From: DATKMK01 sp035541895
GTDB taxonomy: Bacteria > Desulfobacterota > Binatia > HRBIN30 > JACQVA1
NCBI GenBank assembly: GCA_035541895.1
Contig: DATKMK010000109.1
Location: 124,001 to 188,000 of the forward strand
Direction of reading: 5' to 3'
Length of the DNA: 64,000 nt
How positions within the stretch are numbered: position 1 is the stretch's first letter; every line of letters begins with the position of its first letter. The position numbers and the translations under genes were made by a program. The notes beneath the pieces are model-generated. The model was given only the letters and a program-made list of their open reading frames with translations, was not told where the DNA came from and searched no databases. Positions 8,078 to 16,348 of the stretch are shown here, in pieces.

Positions 8078-9003
8078 CACGCCGCTCCTCGACCGCTCAC
8101 CATCACTCGCGCCGTCTCCCACAGCACACGCAAATCGCTGCGCCACGTGCGGCCGAGTGCGTAGCAAATGTCCATGCACGCCATGTCGTCGGCGTGGACG
8201 CGGCCCCGACCCCGCACTTGCCACAAACCGGTCAGCCCGGGACGCACCGCGAATCGCCGCCGATGCCACGGCCTCAGCAATTCATATTCGTACACGAGGC
8301 AAGGGCGCGGTCCGATCAACGTCATGTCGCCGCGCCACACCGACAGCAATTGCGGCAGCTCATCGAGGCTGTGGCGGCGCAGCATCTCTCCCACGGCAGT
8401 GACCCGCGACTCGTCGATAATCTTCGTCGGCGCCTCCCCTCCCCTCACGAAGTCCGCAAAGCGCTCGCGCCGCTGCGGCTCGTCATCCTCCGCCACCCGC
8501 ATCGTGCGGAACTTGTACCACGTGAAGGATCGGCCGTCTTGTCCAACGACCTTTGCCTGGTAGAAGACCGGCCCCGGCGAGGACAGCTTGACCAACACAC
8601 TCAACACCAGCCAGAGCGGCAAGAGCCCCGCGATTGCCGCGCCGGCGACGATCACGTCGATGACTCGGCTCAGTCGGTGCGATTCGCGTGCACGCCAGAG
8701 CACAACGCCTTCGCGATCACCGATACGTTCGCGCGGCAAGAATTCGCCGAGGTCGGGCCACGAGGTAACGTCCAACCACACCGGAACATCGCGCGCGGTG
8801 AAGGTTAAGACCACCTGCACCAGATCTTCACGCGGCACACCCTCAGGTGCCACCAAGAGGCGCCCGATGCCACCCACCGATCCACTGGCTTGAGCGTGCG
8901 CTGGCTCCATCGGCTCGAATGACACCGTCAGCCCCGCCGCACGCGCGTTCGCAGCCAATGCGGCTGCGGCTGATCCGACGCCGACGACCGCGACAGCCGA
9001 CAC
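8077..9003 (-). CDS. Bacterial sugar transferase (initiating phosphoglycosyltransferase)
   Basis: The protein belongs to the monotopic phosphoglycosyltransferase family that adds a sugar-1-phosphate to undecaprenyl phosphate. A membrane helix (about residues 130-155) precedes the catalytic domain. That domain has SSPGPVFYQAKVVGQDG, FTWYKFRTM, HSLDELPQLLSVWRGDMTLI and GPRP, and ends in a PGLTGLWQVRGRG block. The first ~120 residues are less typical and may be a regulatory NAD-binding-like domain (VAVVGVGSAAAA). No good ATG sits near the upstream stop. GTG at 9003 gives 308 residues and eight bases of spacing. An ATG at 9144 would overlap the upstream gene by over 130 bases and is less likely. 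Confidence 0.82.
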   Translation of the reverse strand: MSAVAVVGVGSAAAALAANARAAGLTVSFEPMEPAHAQASGSVGGIGRLLVAPEGVPREDLVQVVLTFTARDVPVWLDVTSWPDLGEFLPRERIGDREGVVLWRARESHRLSRVIDVIVAGAAIAGLLPLWLVLSVLVKLSSPGPVFYQAKVVGQDGRSFTWYKFRTMRVAEDDEPQRRERFADFVRGGEAPTKIIDESRVTAVGEMLRRHSLDELPQLLSVWRGDMTLIGPRPCLVYEYELLRPWHRRRFAVRPGLTGLWQVRGRGRVHADDMACMDICYALGRTWRSDLRVLWETARVMVSGRGAA

Positions 9004-9011
9004 CTTACGAT

Positions 9012-10178
9012 TCAACCTCGTAGGACGGCGGTCAACGCAGCGACGACGGCCGCGACGTGTTCCGCCGTCATCTGCGGCCAGAGTGGCAACGACAACACTT
9101 CGCGAGCACAGCGTTCCGCCACCGGCAAGCTTCCCTCTCGCCACCCGAACGCGGCAAAGCCGGGCTGACGATGCACCGGCACCGGATAGTGAATACCGGT
9201 GGCGACGCCGCGTTCAGCCAGCGCGCGACGGACGCGGTCGCGCTCGGCGACGCGGATCACGTATTGGTGGTACACCGACTCATGCCCCTGTGGCTCGCGC
9301 GGCCGGCGCAGCGGGAGTCCTGCGAGGGCTTCATCGTAGCGGTGCGCCCAACGCCGGCGCGCTTCGTTCCAGTCATCGAGGCGGCGCAATTTGATCCGCA
9401 GGATTGCCGCCTGCAACGCATCCAGTCGCGAGTTGCCGCCGTCGGCCAAGACGTGCACGTATTTTTCGCTCTGCCCGTGATCCGCCAGCAGACGGACCCG
9501 TTGAGCGGTCTCGGGGTCTCGGGTCGTCACCACACCGCCGTCGCCCATCGCGCCCAGGTTCTTCCCCGGATACAGGCTGAAGCCCGCCGCGTCACCGATC
9601 GCACCCGCCCGATGTCTCACCCCCTCGATCCAGCAGCGTGCGCCAACCGCCTGCGCCGCATCCTCGATCACCCGCAAGTTATACTCCCGAGCCAAACGCA
9701 GCACCGCCGTCATGTTTGCCGGCAAGCCGTACAAATGTACCGGCAGCAGCGCCTTTAACTGCGCGCCCGTGCGCTTGATCGTGACTCGGTCACCGTCTCG
9801 AACTGTCTCCTCGCTCAGGAAGCGCTCCACTGCGGCGACGTCGATGTTGAAATCGTCGTCGCTGATGTCGACGAACACCGGCTGCGCGCCGACGTGGAGA
9901 ATCGCCTCGACCGTCGCGATGAACGTAAACGGTACGGTGAGCACGGCATCGCCGGCGCCGACACCGCACGCTTGCAGCGCCAGCCGCAACGCGTCGGTGC
10001 CGTTGCCGACCCCAATGGCGAAGCGCGCACCGCAGTAAGCGGCAAACTCGCGATCGAAGCCGGCGACCTCGTCGCCGCCGATGAATTGCGAGGTGCGCAG
10101 AATGCGCGCGATCGCCGCGTCGATCTCGTCGCGCAACTCGTCGTACTGCGCGTACAGGTCTGTGATGGGAACGTTCAT
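9012..10178 (-). CDS. DegT/DnrJ/EryC1/StrS-family PLP sugar aminotransferase
   Basis: This pyridoxal-phosphate enzyme (388 residues) would aminate a keto-sugar nucleotide. Visible signatures are the cofactor-contact region GVGNGTDALRLAL, VHLYGLPANM, the aspartate in VIEDAAQAVGA, and the catalytic lysine in FSLYPGKNLGAMGDGG. The C-terminal GIHYPVPVHRQPGF is typical of WbpE/WlbC-type 3-aminotransferases acting after a Gfo/Idh dehydrogenase. Such a dehydrogenase is encoded two genes downstream. ATG at 10178 is chosen over a TTG two codons earlier. Together with the acyltransferase at 12512-12958 it could make a 2,3-diamino-uronic acid donor. Confidence 0.88.
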   Translation of the reverse strand: MNVPITDLYAQYDELRDEIDAAIARILRTSQFIGGDEVAGFDREFAAYCGARFAIGVGNGTDALRLALQACGVGAGDAVLTVPFTFIATVEAILHVGAQPVFVDISDDDFNIDVAAVERFLSEETVRDGDRVTIKRTGAQLKALLPVHLYGLPANMTAVLRLAREYNLRVIEDAAQAVGARCWIEGVRHRAGAIGDAAGFSLYPGKNLGAMGDGGVVTTRDPETAQRVRLLADHGQSEKYVHVLADGGNSRLDALQAAILRIKLRRLDDWNEARRRWAHRYDEALAGLPLRRPREPQGHESVYHQYVIRVAERDRVRRALAERGVATGIHYPVPVHRQPGFAAFGWREGSLPVAERCAREVLSLPLWPQMTAEHVAAVVAALTAVLRG

Positions 10179-10226
10179 CGACAATGTCTCTGGTCCCGGC
10201 TTTCCGGTTTCGGGGTTGTGGTTCTT

Positions 10227-11495
10227 CTACCAGCGCACTTCCGTTCCGTCACGGGTGATGATGGCGGCGCGCACCTTGTCTCGCCGCGATGAACCGCCCG
10301 CAATGCTGCCATCCTCGCACCACCGCGCCCCAGCCCGCGCGCGCCACCATTGCGCCACGTCGCCCGGCAACGCGTGCCAGCAGTTTGCGCGTTTGGCGAC
10401 CCATTGCAAGGTGCGCGCATAAGCATCGAGACGTTCGCGGCGATCGAGATAGTCGGGATGAGTGAGCATCAACGCCATCCCGCGGTATCGTTCAATGGCG
10501 GCGAGCTTTGTGCACCAGAGCTGCACGGCGTCGAGCCGTAGTTTTTCGAACAGCGTAAAATCCTGCGGCAATGTGTACGGCAGTTCGATGAGACGGCCGA
10601 GAAAGTATGGCCACCAACTGCAGGTGCCGCCCGGCTGCGGCTCGAAGGGGTCGGTGTCGAAGTACGATGCGTCGTAGTCGACCGCGATGTCTTGCAACCA
10701 GTCCGCTCGGCGCAACGTCGCCGGACTGCGAAACCCGCGTGCGCGGCAGCGCTGCACGTAGTCGTTGATCTTCGACGCGCGCGCGAGAAACGCCTCGCGT
10801 GACGAGAACAACAATCCGTCGTGTTTCAGTCCGTGAATGCCGACTTCGAACCCGTCCTCAACCAATCGCGCCACGCGATCGCAGTCGACCGGATATAGTT
10901 CGGGCACGATGAACCAGGCCGAGCGAAAGCCGAGATCGCGCTCGATGCGCGCGACCTCATCGATGCGGCCAAAACCCTCGGCGCTGTCCACATCATGAGT
11001 CAACACAAAGGCAAACTGCCGGTCGTCGGGCCAGAACGCGACGTACGGCAACTCGAACCGATCGCGCAGCCGGTTCGCCAACACGAGTTGATGAAAGCGA
11101 ATCAAACTCCACTCGATCGGCCAGCGCGGAAAGCGCGTCACCTCGCGGCGCCGTGCCTGCCAGCGCTGCAACGCGCGCCGCACCGCCAGCGGAACCAGCG
11201 GCCGGACACGGTAGTACGCGTCGCGCAGCGGCAGGGACCGGCGTGCGTACCGCTCGAAGAGATAGTTTTCGAACACCGCGTCGGGATCGAACGGCAGCTC
11301 GGCGTGCGGCAGCCGGCCGTCCCAATCCGTTTCACACGCGCCGAACAACCAGGCATCGGGCTCGAACGCACGCAAGCCCGGCACCCCACCGGGCGTCGCG
11401 TGTTTGATCTCCATACCATCGCGCGGCTTCCAGAAGCCCGCGATCGTGTTGGAAGGGCGGCGAAGCTCTTGCGCGCCGGCGGCGCTGTTAGGCAT
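10227..11495 (-). CDS. Polysaccharide deacetylase-family protein
   Basis: The 422-residue protein contains a NodB-like deacetylase fold. The metal-binding THDVD is at about residue 167, a second histidine motif GIHGLKHDG follows, and then comes FRSPATLRR. Enzymes of this family remove N- or O-acetyl groups from polymers or saccharide precursors using a divalent metal. No signal peptide is visible, so action on an intracellular lipid-linked intermediate is likely. The start overlaps the preceding stop by eight bases; 48 non-coding bases separate its stop from the aminotransferase start. Similar deacetylases are common in exosortase-associated polysaccharide loci. Confidence 0.85.
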   Translation of the reverse strand: MPNSAAGAQELRRPSNTIAGFWKPRDGMEIKHATPGGVPGLRAFEPDAWLFGACETDWDGRLPHAELPFDPDAVFENYLFERYARRSLPLRDAYYRVRPLVPLAVRRALQRWQARRREVTRFPRWPIEWSLIRFHQLVLANRLRDRFELPYVAFWPDDRQFAFVLTHDVDSAEGFGRIDEVARIERDLGFRSAWFIVPELYPVDCDRVARLVEDGFEVGIHGLKHDGLLFSSREAFLARASKINDYVQRCRARGFRSPATLRRADWLQDIAVDYDASYFDTDPFEPQPGGTCSWWPYFLGRLIELPYTLPQDFTLFEKLRLDAVQLWCTKLAAIERYRGMALMLTHPDYLDRRERLDAYARTLQWVAKRANCWHALPGDVAQWWRARAGARWCEDGSIAGGSSRRDKVRAAIITRDGTEVRW

Positions 11496-12507
11496 GACTC
11501 AGAATCCGATCGACGACGAAGTCGATCAAGTCGGTCCGAGGCGCCGGCCGCAGGCGTTCCATTCGCGAGACGGTCGTCCCGACCCCGTTCAGCTCGGCGG
11601 CACTCGCAATCCGCCGCAAACGCCCGGTGTCTGCGAGGTGCGCATCGACCGCACCGAGCGCACCGCGAAAGATGCTGATCGCGGGCGCGCCCAGCAGTGC
11701 GGCCTCGCGCGCCATCGTGCCGCCGCCTGAGATCACAACGTCGGAGTGCCAAATCAAGTTGAGCCCATCCACCGGCTGGTCGGGAACGCGCACGCGTTCA
11801 TCGCCCCGGCATATCTCGCGCACCACCCGTCGCTGCGCGGCGTCACGCGCGGTCACGACGAGTTGCGCGTGCCGCGCGCGGAGCGCCTGCAAGACATCGA
11901 AGAAAAGTCGATTGCCCTCGTCATTCGCGTAGTGCGCGTGAAACGACGGAGGCCGCACCGTGATGATCGGCACCCGCGGGTCGAGATCGAGCGACGCGTA
12001 GATCGAATCGTCCGGCTCGAACTGGTGCAAGTACAATTCCTCCTTGAGCCCATCGTATCCCGAGAGTTTACGCACATCCGCGCCGATGGCACACAGATGA
12101 TCGCGCACGACGCGCGGCACCAGCACCTCGCACGCGAGGCGATGCACCAGCAGCTTCGACGCGTGCTCGTAGTCGTATCCGGTGACACAGGGGATGCGCA
12201 GCAATGCCGCCGCCGCCAGATGCGGGCGTACGCCATGACTGGCGGCGACATCGATGTGACGCCCGCGCGCGAAGCGCGCCAGTACGAGCGCACGCCCGAT
12301 CACCGACGCTCCACGGGCAAGACGCGAAGCACCGGCGGTCGCGCCAACGACGTCGAACGCTTCGCCCGCAGCCGCGAGCAATCCGACCGCCTCGCCGTAG
12401 TCGCGGGCGGTCACGAGCACCTCGGCACCGCGGGCGCGTAGCGCGGGCAGAAGCGGCCGGAAGAACCAGGCCTGCGGCGCATTCTCGATGTCGACCCAGA
12501 CCCGCAC
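11488..12507 (-). CDS. DUF354-family protein (predicted UDP-GlcNAc 2-epimerase/glycosyltransferase fold)
   Basis: The 339-residue protein opens with VWVDIENAPQAWFFRPLLPA, close to the conserved start of DUF354. It has the GT-B-like C-terminal phosphate-binding pattern SDVVISGGGTMAREAALLGA. DUF354 proteins occur in archaeal and bacterial glycan loci, and their fold resembles MurG and UDP-GlcNAc 2-epimerase. The biochemical role is not established. The mid-region VRPPSFHAHYANDEG is typical. It sits between an acyltransferase and a deacetylase and overlaps the latter, so it probably acts on the same amino sugar. Confidence 0.78.
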   Translation of the reverse strand: MRVWVDIENAPQAWFFRPLLPALRARGAEVLVTARDYGEAVGLLAAAGEAFDVVGATAGASRLARGASVIGRALVLARFARGRHIDVAASHGVRPHLAAAALLRIPCVTGYDYEHASKLLVHRLACEVLVPRVVRDHLCAIGADVRKLSGYDGLKEELYLHQFEPDDSIYASLDLDPRVPIITVRPPSFHAHYANDEGNRLFFDVLQALRARHAQLVVTARDAAQRRVVREICRGDERVRVPDQPVDGLNLIWHSDVVISGGGTMAREAALLGAPAISIFRGALGAVDAHLADTGRLRRIASAAELNGVGTTVSRMERLRPAPRTDLIDFVVDRILSHA

Positions 12508-12511
12508 GGCG

Positions 12512-12958
12512 TCACTCGCGCGCGTTCGCCCGCAGTCGTCGCGCCGGCACGCCCGCCATCACCGCCCCGTCGGGCACATCGCGAGTGACCACCGCGCCCG
12601 CGCCGACGATTGCGGCTCGGCCGATACTCACGTTCGGCAGAATGATCACGCCGGTCCCGATCCAGGCGTCATCGCCGATCACGATCCGGCCGCGAATCGG
12701 CGCGACGCGCTCCATCAACCGCGAAAAGTTCGCGTCGGACGAGGTCACCAGCGTGACGCGTGGCGCGATCGCGACGCGATCACCGATCACCAGCTTCTGG
12801 GAGAAGTCGCTCAGCTCTTCAATCACCAGCAGTTCCTCGCCGATGTACACGTCACTGCCGATGCGGTACCCGCAGGCGCGCAGCAGTGCAATACGAAGCC
12901 GAAAGCCCGGCAGCCAACGGGCCATCCACTTGAACAATCGTTTGGTCACCACCCGCAT
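12512..12958 (-). CDS. Left-handed beta-helix (hexapeptide) O/N-acyltransferase
   Basis: The short 148-residue protein shows imperfect hexapeptide repeats (IGSDVYIGEEL, IGDRVAIAP, IGDDAWIGTGVIILPNVSIG). It ends with the typical GAVVTRDVPDGAVMAGVPARRL found in WbbJ/NodL/WbpD-type acetyltransferases. It would transfer an acetyl group from acetyl-CoA to a sugar. Four bases separate it from each neighbour, so it is co-translated. The length and strong C-terminal motif suit either a polysaccharide O-acetyltransferase or the N-acetyltransferase for the UDP-amino-uronate made by the neighbouring genes. Confidence 0.87.
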   Translation of the reverse strand: MRVVTKRLFKWMARWLPGFRLRIALLRACGYRIGSDVYIGEELLVIEELSDFSQKLVIGDRVAIAPRVTLVTSSDANFSRLMERVAPIRGRIVIGDDAWIGTGVIILPNVSIGRAAIVGAGAVVTRDVPDGAVMAGVPARRLRANARE

Positions 12959-12962
12959 CGGC

Positions 12963-15302
12963 TCATCGCTTGTCTCTCAGGATGTCGGTCGTGCCGCCGT
13001 CGTACATGTCGTCGGTGCGTGCGTTCCACTCGTTGCCGATGAGTCGCACGTCGCGGATCTGGCCCGGCTTCTCGGGATCGAAGATGACGCCGTAGCGCAA
13101 CTTGGGCGGATCGTGCTCGTCGCTGGCGCGATTGCCGCGCAAACGGTGGCCGGCACTGACGTTGTCCATGCCGTCGATCATGAAGCGGAACGCGGCGCCG
13201 ACCGGATGGCGGCCGTCCATCCAGCGGTCGGATAGATTGAGATTGCGAAAAAGGTTGTCGATTGCCGTCAACCGCTGCGGCACTTTGACGTTCGGCAAGC
13301 TGAAATCGGTCACCACCACACCGTCGCCGCCGCAGTCCCCGATATCGTTCCCCTGCAAGGAGAGGTCGCTGGCGTCGCCGGAGATTTGCACGCCGACGCT
13401 GCCGGCGACACGCTCGCAGTCAATGCGGTTCTGCGACAGCGTGAGATGAGCGATCGGCGCCGCGCCGTTGATGTACACACCGACCGGCGGCTGCGCCCGC
13501 GTCGACTCACCGAGCGCGATGGCGTTGTTGGCAATCATGAGGTTTCGCGTGCCCGCGTGGTTGCCCGCACTCCGCGGCGGCGTGATCACGATGCAACCGC
13601 TGGTCATCGAATCGAGCTGACATCCGTCGATCACGTTGCCGACAACCGCGGTGACATTCGAGCTGACGGCGATACCGGCGGCGCGGCTGGCGCTGATCGT
13701 ATTCCCGCTGATCGCGACCGCGCGCATTTGGCTGTCCGCCAGACCGCCGCTGGCGTTGTCGCTGATGATGCCGCCGGTGTGCGTGCAGGTGTTGCCGCTG
13801 ATCGTGCTGCGTCCGCTGTCACGCGCGTTCTGTCCTTCCAATGCGATGCACGCGCCACGCACGTCGGTGATCGTGTTGCCGATGATCGTGTTGTCGGCGG
13901 CGCCGCCGGCGGTGGCGACGATGCCGTACATCTCGCCGTAGTCGTCCCCCACGATCACGTTGTTCGCAATCACCGTGCGGGTCTGTCGCGCGTCGCCGAT
14001 CGCGTCGGAGAACGGGGCGTTGCGCGCGACGTTGATGGCATTGCCGACACCGCGACCGGACAGCAAACGTCCCCCATCGTCGGACAGGGCCCGGCCGCGA
14101 TTGCCGTCGATCCGATTGCTCTCGATCCGCACGTCAGAGCAGCTCAGCACGCCGATACCGCCGCGCAGATTGTTGTGAATCCGCACGCCCTGGACGGTCA
14201 GCCCGTCGGTTGCCCACGCCATCAACGCATAGTTGCGGAAGTCATCCGGCGGCGGAGCGCTCACGGTCTCGATCTGCCCGGTCATGTCCCATCCGCAGTT
14301 CTCGATGGTCACGTCGTTCAAGCGGTGGACGCCGACATTGTCGCCGCCGGCCCCGAGGATTGCGGGATTGATGACAACGACCGATTGGTCGAAGCCGTGG
14401 CGGACGTGAATGGTCACGGGCGCCAAGCAGATCAGCGCGAGGTTCGGGTGGTCGATGACCATCGGCGTCGACTGCTGGTAATCGCCCGGCGCAATTTCGA
14501 TGCGCTGCGATCGCGACGGCAGCAACTCTCCGTCGCCATGCAGGGAAGCCAGCACGCGCGCGTTCCCCGGCGCGAGGCCGCGCACCTGCAGGCGCTCAGG
14601 CGCCGCGCCCGTTGCGGCGAAGACCCCGTAGCCGACGCCGTTTTCTTTGGGCACGGTCACGCGCACGCTTTGATGCGCCCGCACCTGCGCCCTTTGGATC
14701 GCGCCGATCTTCACCAGCCGTTCTCCGTCATACGCAGCCACGACGATCCGCATCAGCACCGGCGGACCGGGGCCGTTCGGATAGTACGGCACCTCTCCCT
14801 GCCGTCGATTGAAGAACTCGGTCGGATTGATCAAGCGAACCGTCGTGCCCGCTGCGACCTCCTGAACCTGCAACGTTTCCGCGCCCGCCGGGCCCGCGTA
14901 GACCGAATAGCTCGCAATGGCCGACCGCGCGGCGGGGAGGACAATTTCCAACGCCTCATCGGCATCCACATGCACCGTCTGCGGTGCCCCGACCGCCACC
15001 TCGCCGCCATCGGTTGCAACCCCGGTGACGATCACGCTGAAATCGCCCGGCCCAAGCGGTGCGACGGTCTTCGTAACCGTTCGCACAATCGCATCTGGAT
15101 CGAGCGACTCGATCGCCCTCCCATCGACGACCTCGATTTGGGCTTCGGGAATCAGCATTCCCGGCGTTTGCGAGAGCGCTCGATTCACCGATGCGCCCAG
15201 GTCATCGCCGGCGTTTTTCGAGTCGATCACGATCGTCGCGCCGGCTCTGCGACCAGCAACCGACAGCATCACCGTCATCAACATCGTCACCAACCACCGC
15301 AT
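12963..15302 (-). CDS. Secreted right-handed beta-helix protein (pectin-lyase-like), candidate polysaccharide-modifying enzyme
   Basis: The 779-residue product starts with a signal peptide (MRWLVTMLMTVML, cut near RAGA). An N-terminal region of about 270 residues follows, with beta-sandwich-like sequence and no recognised family. From about residue 280 to the end there are repeated parallel-beta-helix coils rich in GN.I, NNVIVGD and IGNTI, the pattern of NosD/pectate-lyase-like folds. Such domains in EPS loci are often lyases, epimerases or depolymerases that trim or modify the exported chain. No catalytic triad can be assigned by eye. An ATG at 15374 would extend into the upstream gene and skip the signal peptide, so 15302 is used. 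Confidence 0.8.
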   Translation of the reverse strand: MRWLVTMLMTVMLSVAGRRAGATIVIDSKNAGDDLGASVNRALSQTPGMLIPEAQIEVVDGRAIESLDPDAIVRTVTKTVAPLGPGDFSVIVTGVATDGGEVAVGAPQTVHVDADEALEIVLPAARSAIASYSVYAGPAGAETLQVQEVAAGTTVRLINPTEFFNRRQGEVPYYPNGPGPPVLMRIVVAAYDGERLVKIGAIQRAQVRAHQSVRVTVPKENGVGYGVFAATGAAPERLQVRGLAPGNARVLASLHGDGELLPSRSQRIEIAPGDYQQSTPMVIDHPNLALICLAPVTIHVRHGFDQSVVVINPAILGAGGDNVGVHRLNDVTIENCGWDMTGQIETVSAPPPDDFRNYALMAWATDGLTVQGVRIHNNLRGGIGVLSCSDVRIESNRIDGNRGRALSDDGGRLLSGRGVGNAINVARNAPFSDAIGDARQTRTVIANNVIVGDDYGEMYGIVATAGGAADNTIIGNTITDVRGACIALEGQNARDSGRSTISGNTCTHTGGIISDNASGGLADSQMRAVAISGNTISASRAAGIAVSSNVTAVVGNVIDGCQLDSMTSGCIVITPPRSAGNHAGTRNLMIANNAIALGESTRAQPPVGVYINGAAPIAHLTLSQNRIDCERVAGSVGVQISGDASDLSLQGNDIGDCGGDGVVVTDFSLPNVKVPQRLTAIDNLFRNLNLSDRWMDGRHPVGAAFRFMIDGMDNVSAGHRLRGNRASDEHDPPKLRYGVIFDPEKPGQIRDVRLIGNEWNARTDDMYDGGTTDILRDKR

Positions 15303-15307
15303 GCCGT

Positions 15308-16348
15308 TCACGCCAAGGCGCGATAGACGAAGCCGCCGATGACCCGGGTCACCGGCAGCGGCAACCGGCGCCACACGGCGCGCACCGCACGCAGGCGCAC
15401 GCTATCTTCCGATTCCGCCGCGACGCCGGCGACACACGGAAAATAGTAGTGCGGCAGCGGCGTCGGCTGGGCACCGTAGCTGCGCTTGAACCGCGCCAGA
15501 CCCGCGTTCTCGCGCACCGTCTTGCCGAGGTCCAGTTGCGTCAGCCCTTCCGCTTTGGCCCACTCGATGGCGTGCCACAACAGCAAACTGTTCGGTTGCG
15601 GGGCCAGCCGTTGCGGGTCGGACGCGCTGAACTTGTAATACAAACACGAACCGTGGCGTAGGAACACTGCGCTCGCGATCACGGCGCCGCTGTGGCGAGC
15701 ATCCACTACGAAGCCGGCACCGCGATCGAAGAACTCCTCCGCGATGCGGACGAAGAAATCCCACGCCTGCACCGGCACGCCAAGTTTCCGTCGGGTGAGT
15801 TGGTGCAACCGATAGAAGTCGCGCAGCGCCTCGACCGTTGACGATCGCGCGACGACCACGCCCTCGCGCAGCGCGCGCTTGCGGCCCCATTTGACCGAGT
15901 CCGCTAATCCGCGCGCGAGATCGCAGAGCGGCGGATTCAGCGACAGCGTAAAGTTGTCGGCACGGAGCGACTCGGTGAAATTTGCCGGCGTGCCCGCGCC
16001 GACCGGTCCGCGCAACTCAACGGTGCGCCAACGGTTGGCGTGGGCGTCGCGGAGCACGGCGTCGATCAACGCGTGGCATGCAAACGCATCGCCGAGCGGG
16101 CCGCCCACGTCCGAGAACGGCAACGACACCAACCGCCGCCCGCGCCAGGTACCGCGGATCTCGAAGGCCGGCAGCCCGCCGACGACCTCGGCATGATCGA
16201 GCGCTACGGAGTACCGACACGGGAAGGCGTAGGTCTCGGCGATCACGCGGGCCCATGCGGTCGAATGATAGAGGGTCGCGTCAGGTCGCGACTCGACCGC
16301 GGACCATCGCGGATCGGTGAGCGGATCGATGGTCTCAACTCGGATCAT
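15308..16348 (-). CDS. FemAB/GNAT-like aminoacyl- or acyltransferase of polysaccharide loci
   Basis: The 346-residue protein resembles the GNAT-fold FemAB family. It has an early LYHSTAWARVI motif, a mid-protein FAB-like stretch RKLGVPVQAWDFF, the acceptor-domain block GAVIASAVFLRHGSCLYYKF, and LLLWHAIEWAKAEGLTQLDLGKT. FemAB proteins in EPS loci with amidotransferase and deacetylase neighbours probably add an acyl or aminoacyl group to the glycan; the substrate is unknown. The start overlaps the upstream gene by 14 bases. Family assignment is good; function is only inferred from context. Confidence 0.78.
   Translation of the reverse strand: MIRVETIDPLTDPRWSAVESRPDATLYHSTAWARVIAETYAFPCRYSVALDHAEVVGGLPAFEIRGTWRGRRLVSLPFSDVGGPLGDAFACHALIDAVLRDAHANRWRTVELRGPVGAGTPANFTESLRADNFTLSLNPPLCDLARGLADSVKWGRKRALREGVVVARSSTVEALRDFYRLHQLTRRKLGVPVQAWDFFVRIAEEFFDRGAGFVVDARHSGAVIASAVFLRHGSCLYYKFSASDPQRLAPQPNSLLLWHAIEWAKAEGLTQLDLGKTVRENAGLARFKRSYGAQPTPLPHYYFPCVAGVAAESEDSVRLRAVRAVWRRLPLPVTRVIGGFVYRALA

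Noticed and set aside
13386..15326. Long plus-strand open frame (about 646 codons) opposite the beta-helix gene
   Set aside because: The product is basic, His/Arg/Asp-rich and has no family motifs. It is the antisense shadow produced by high GC at third positions of the real minus-strand gene.
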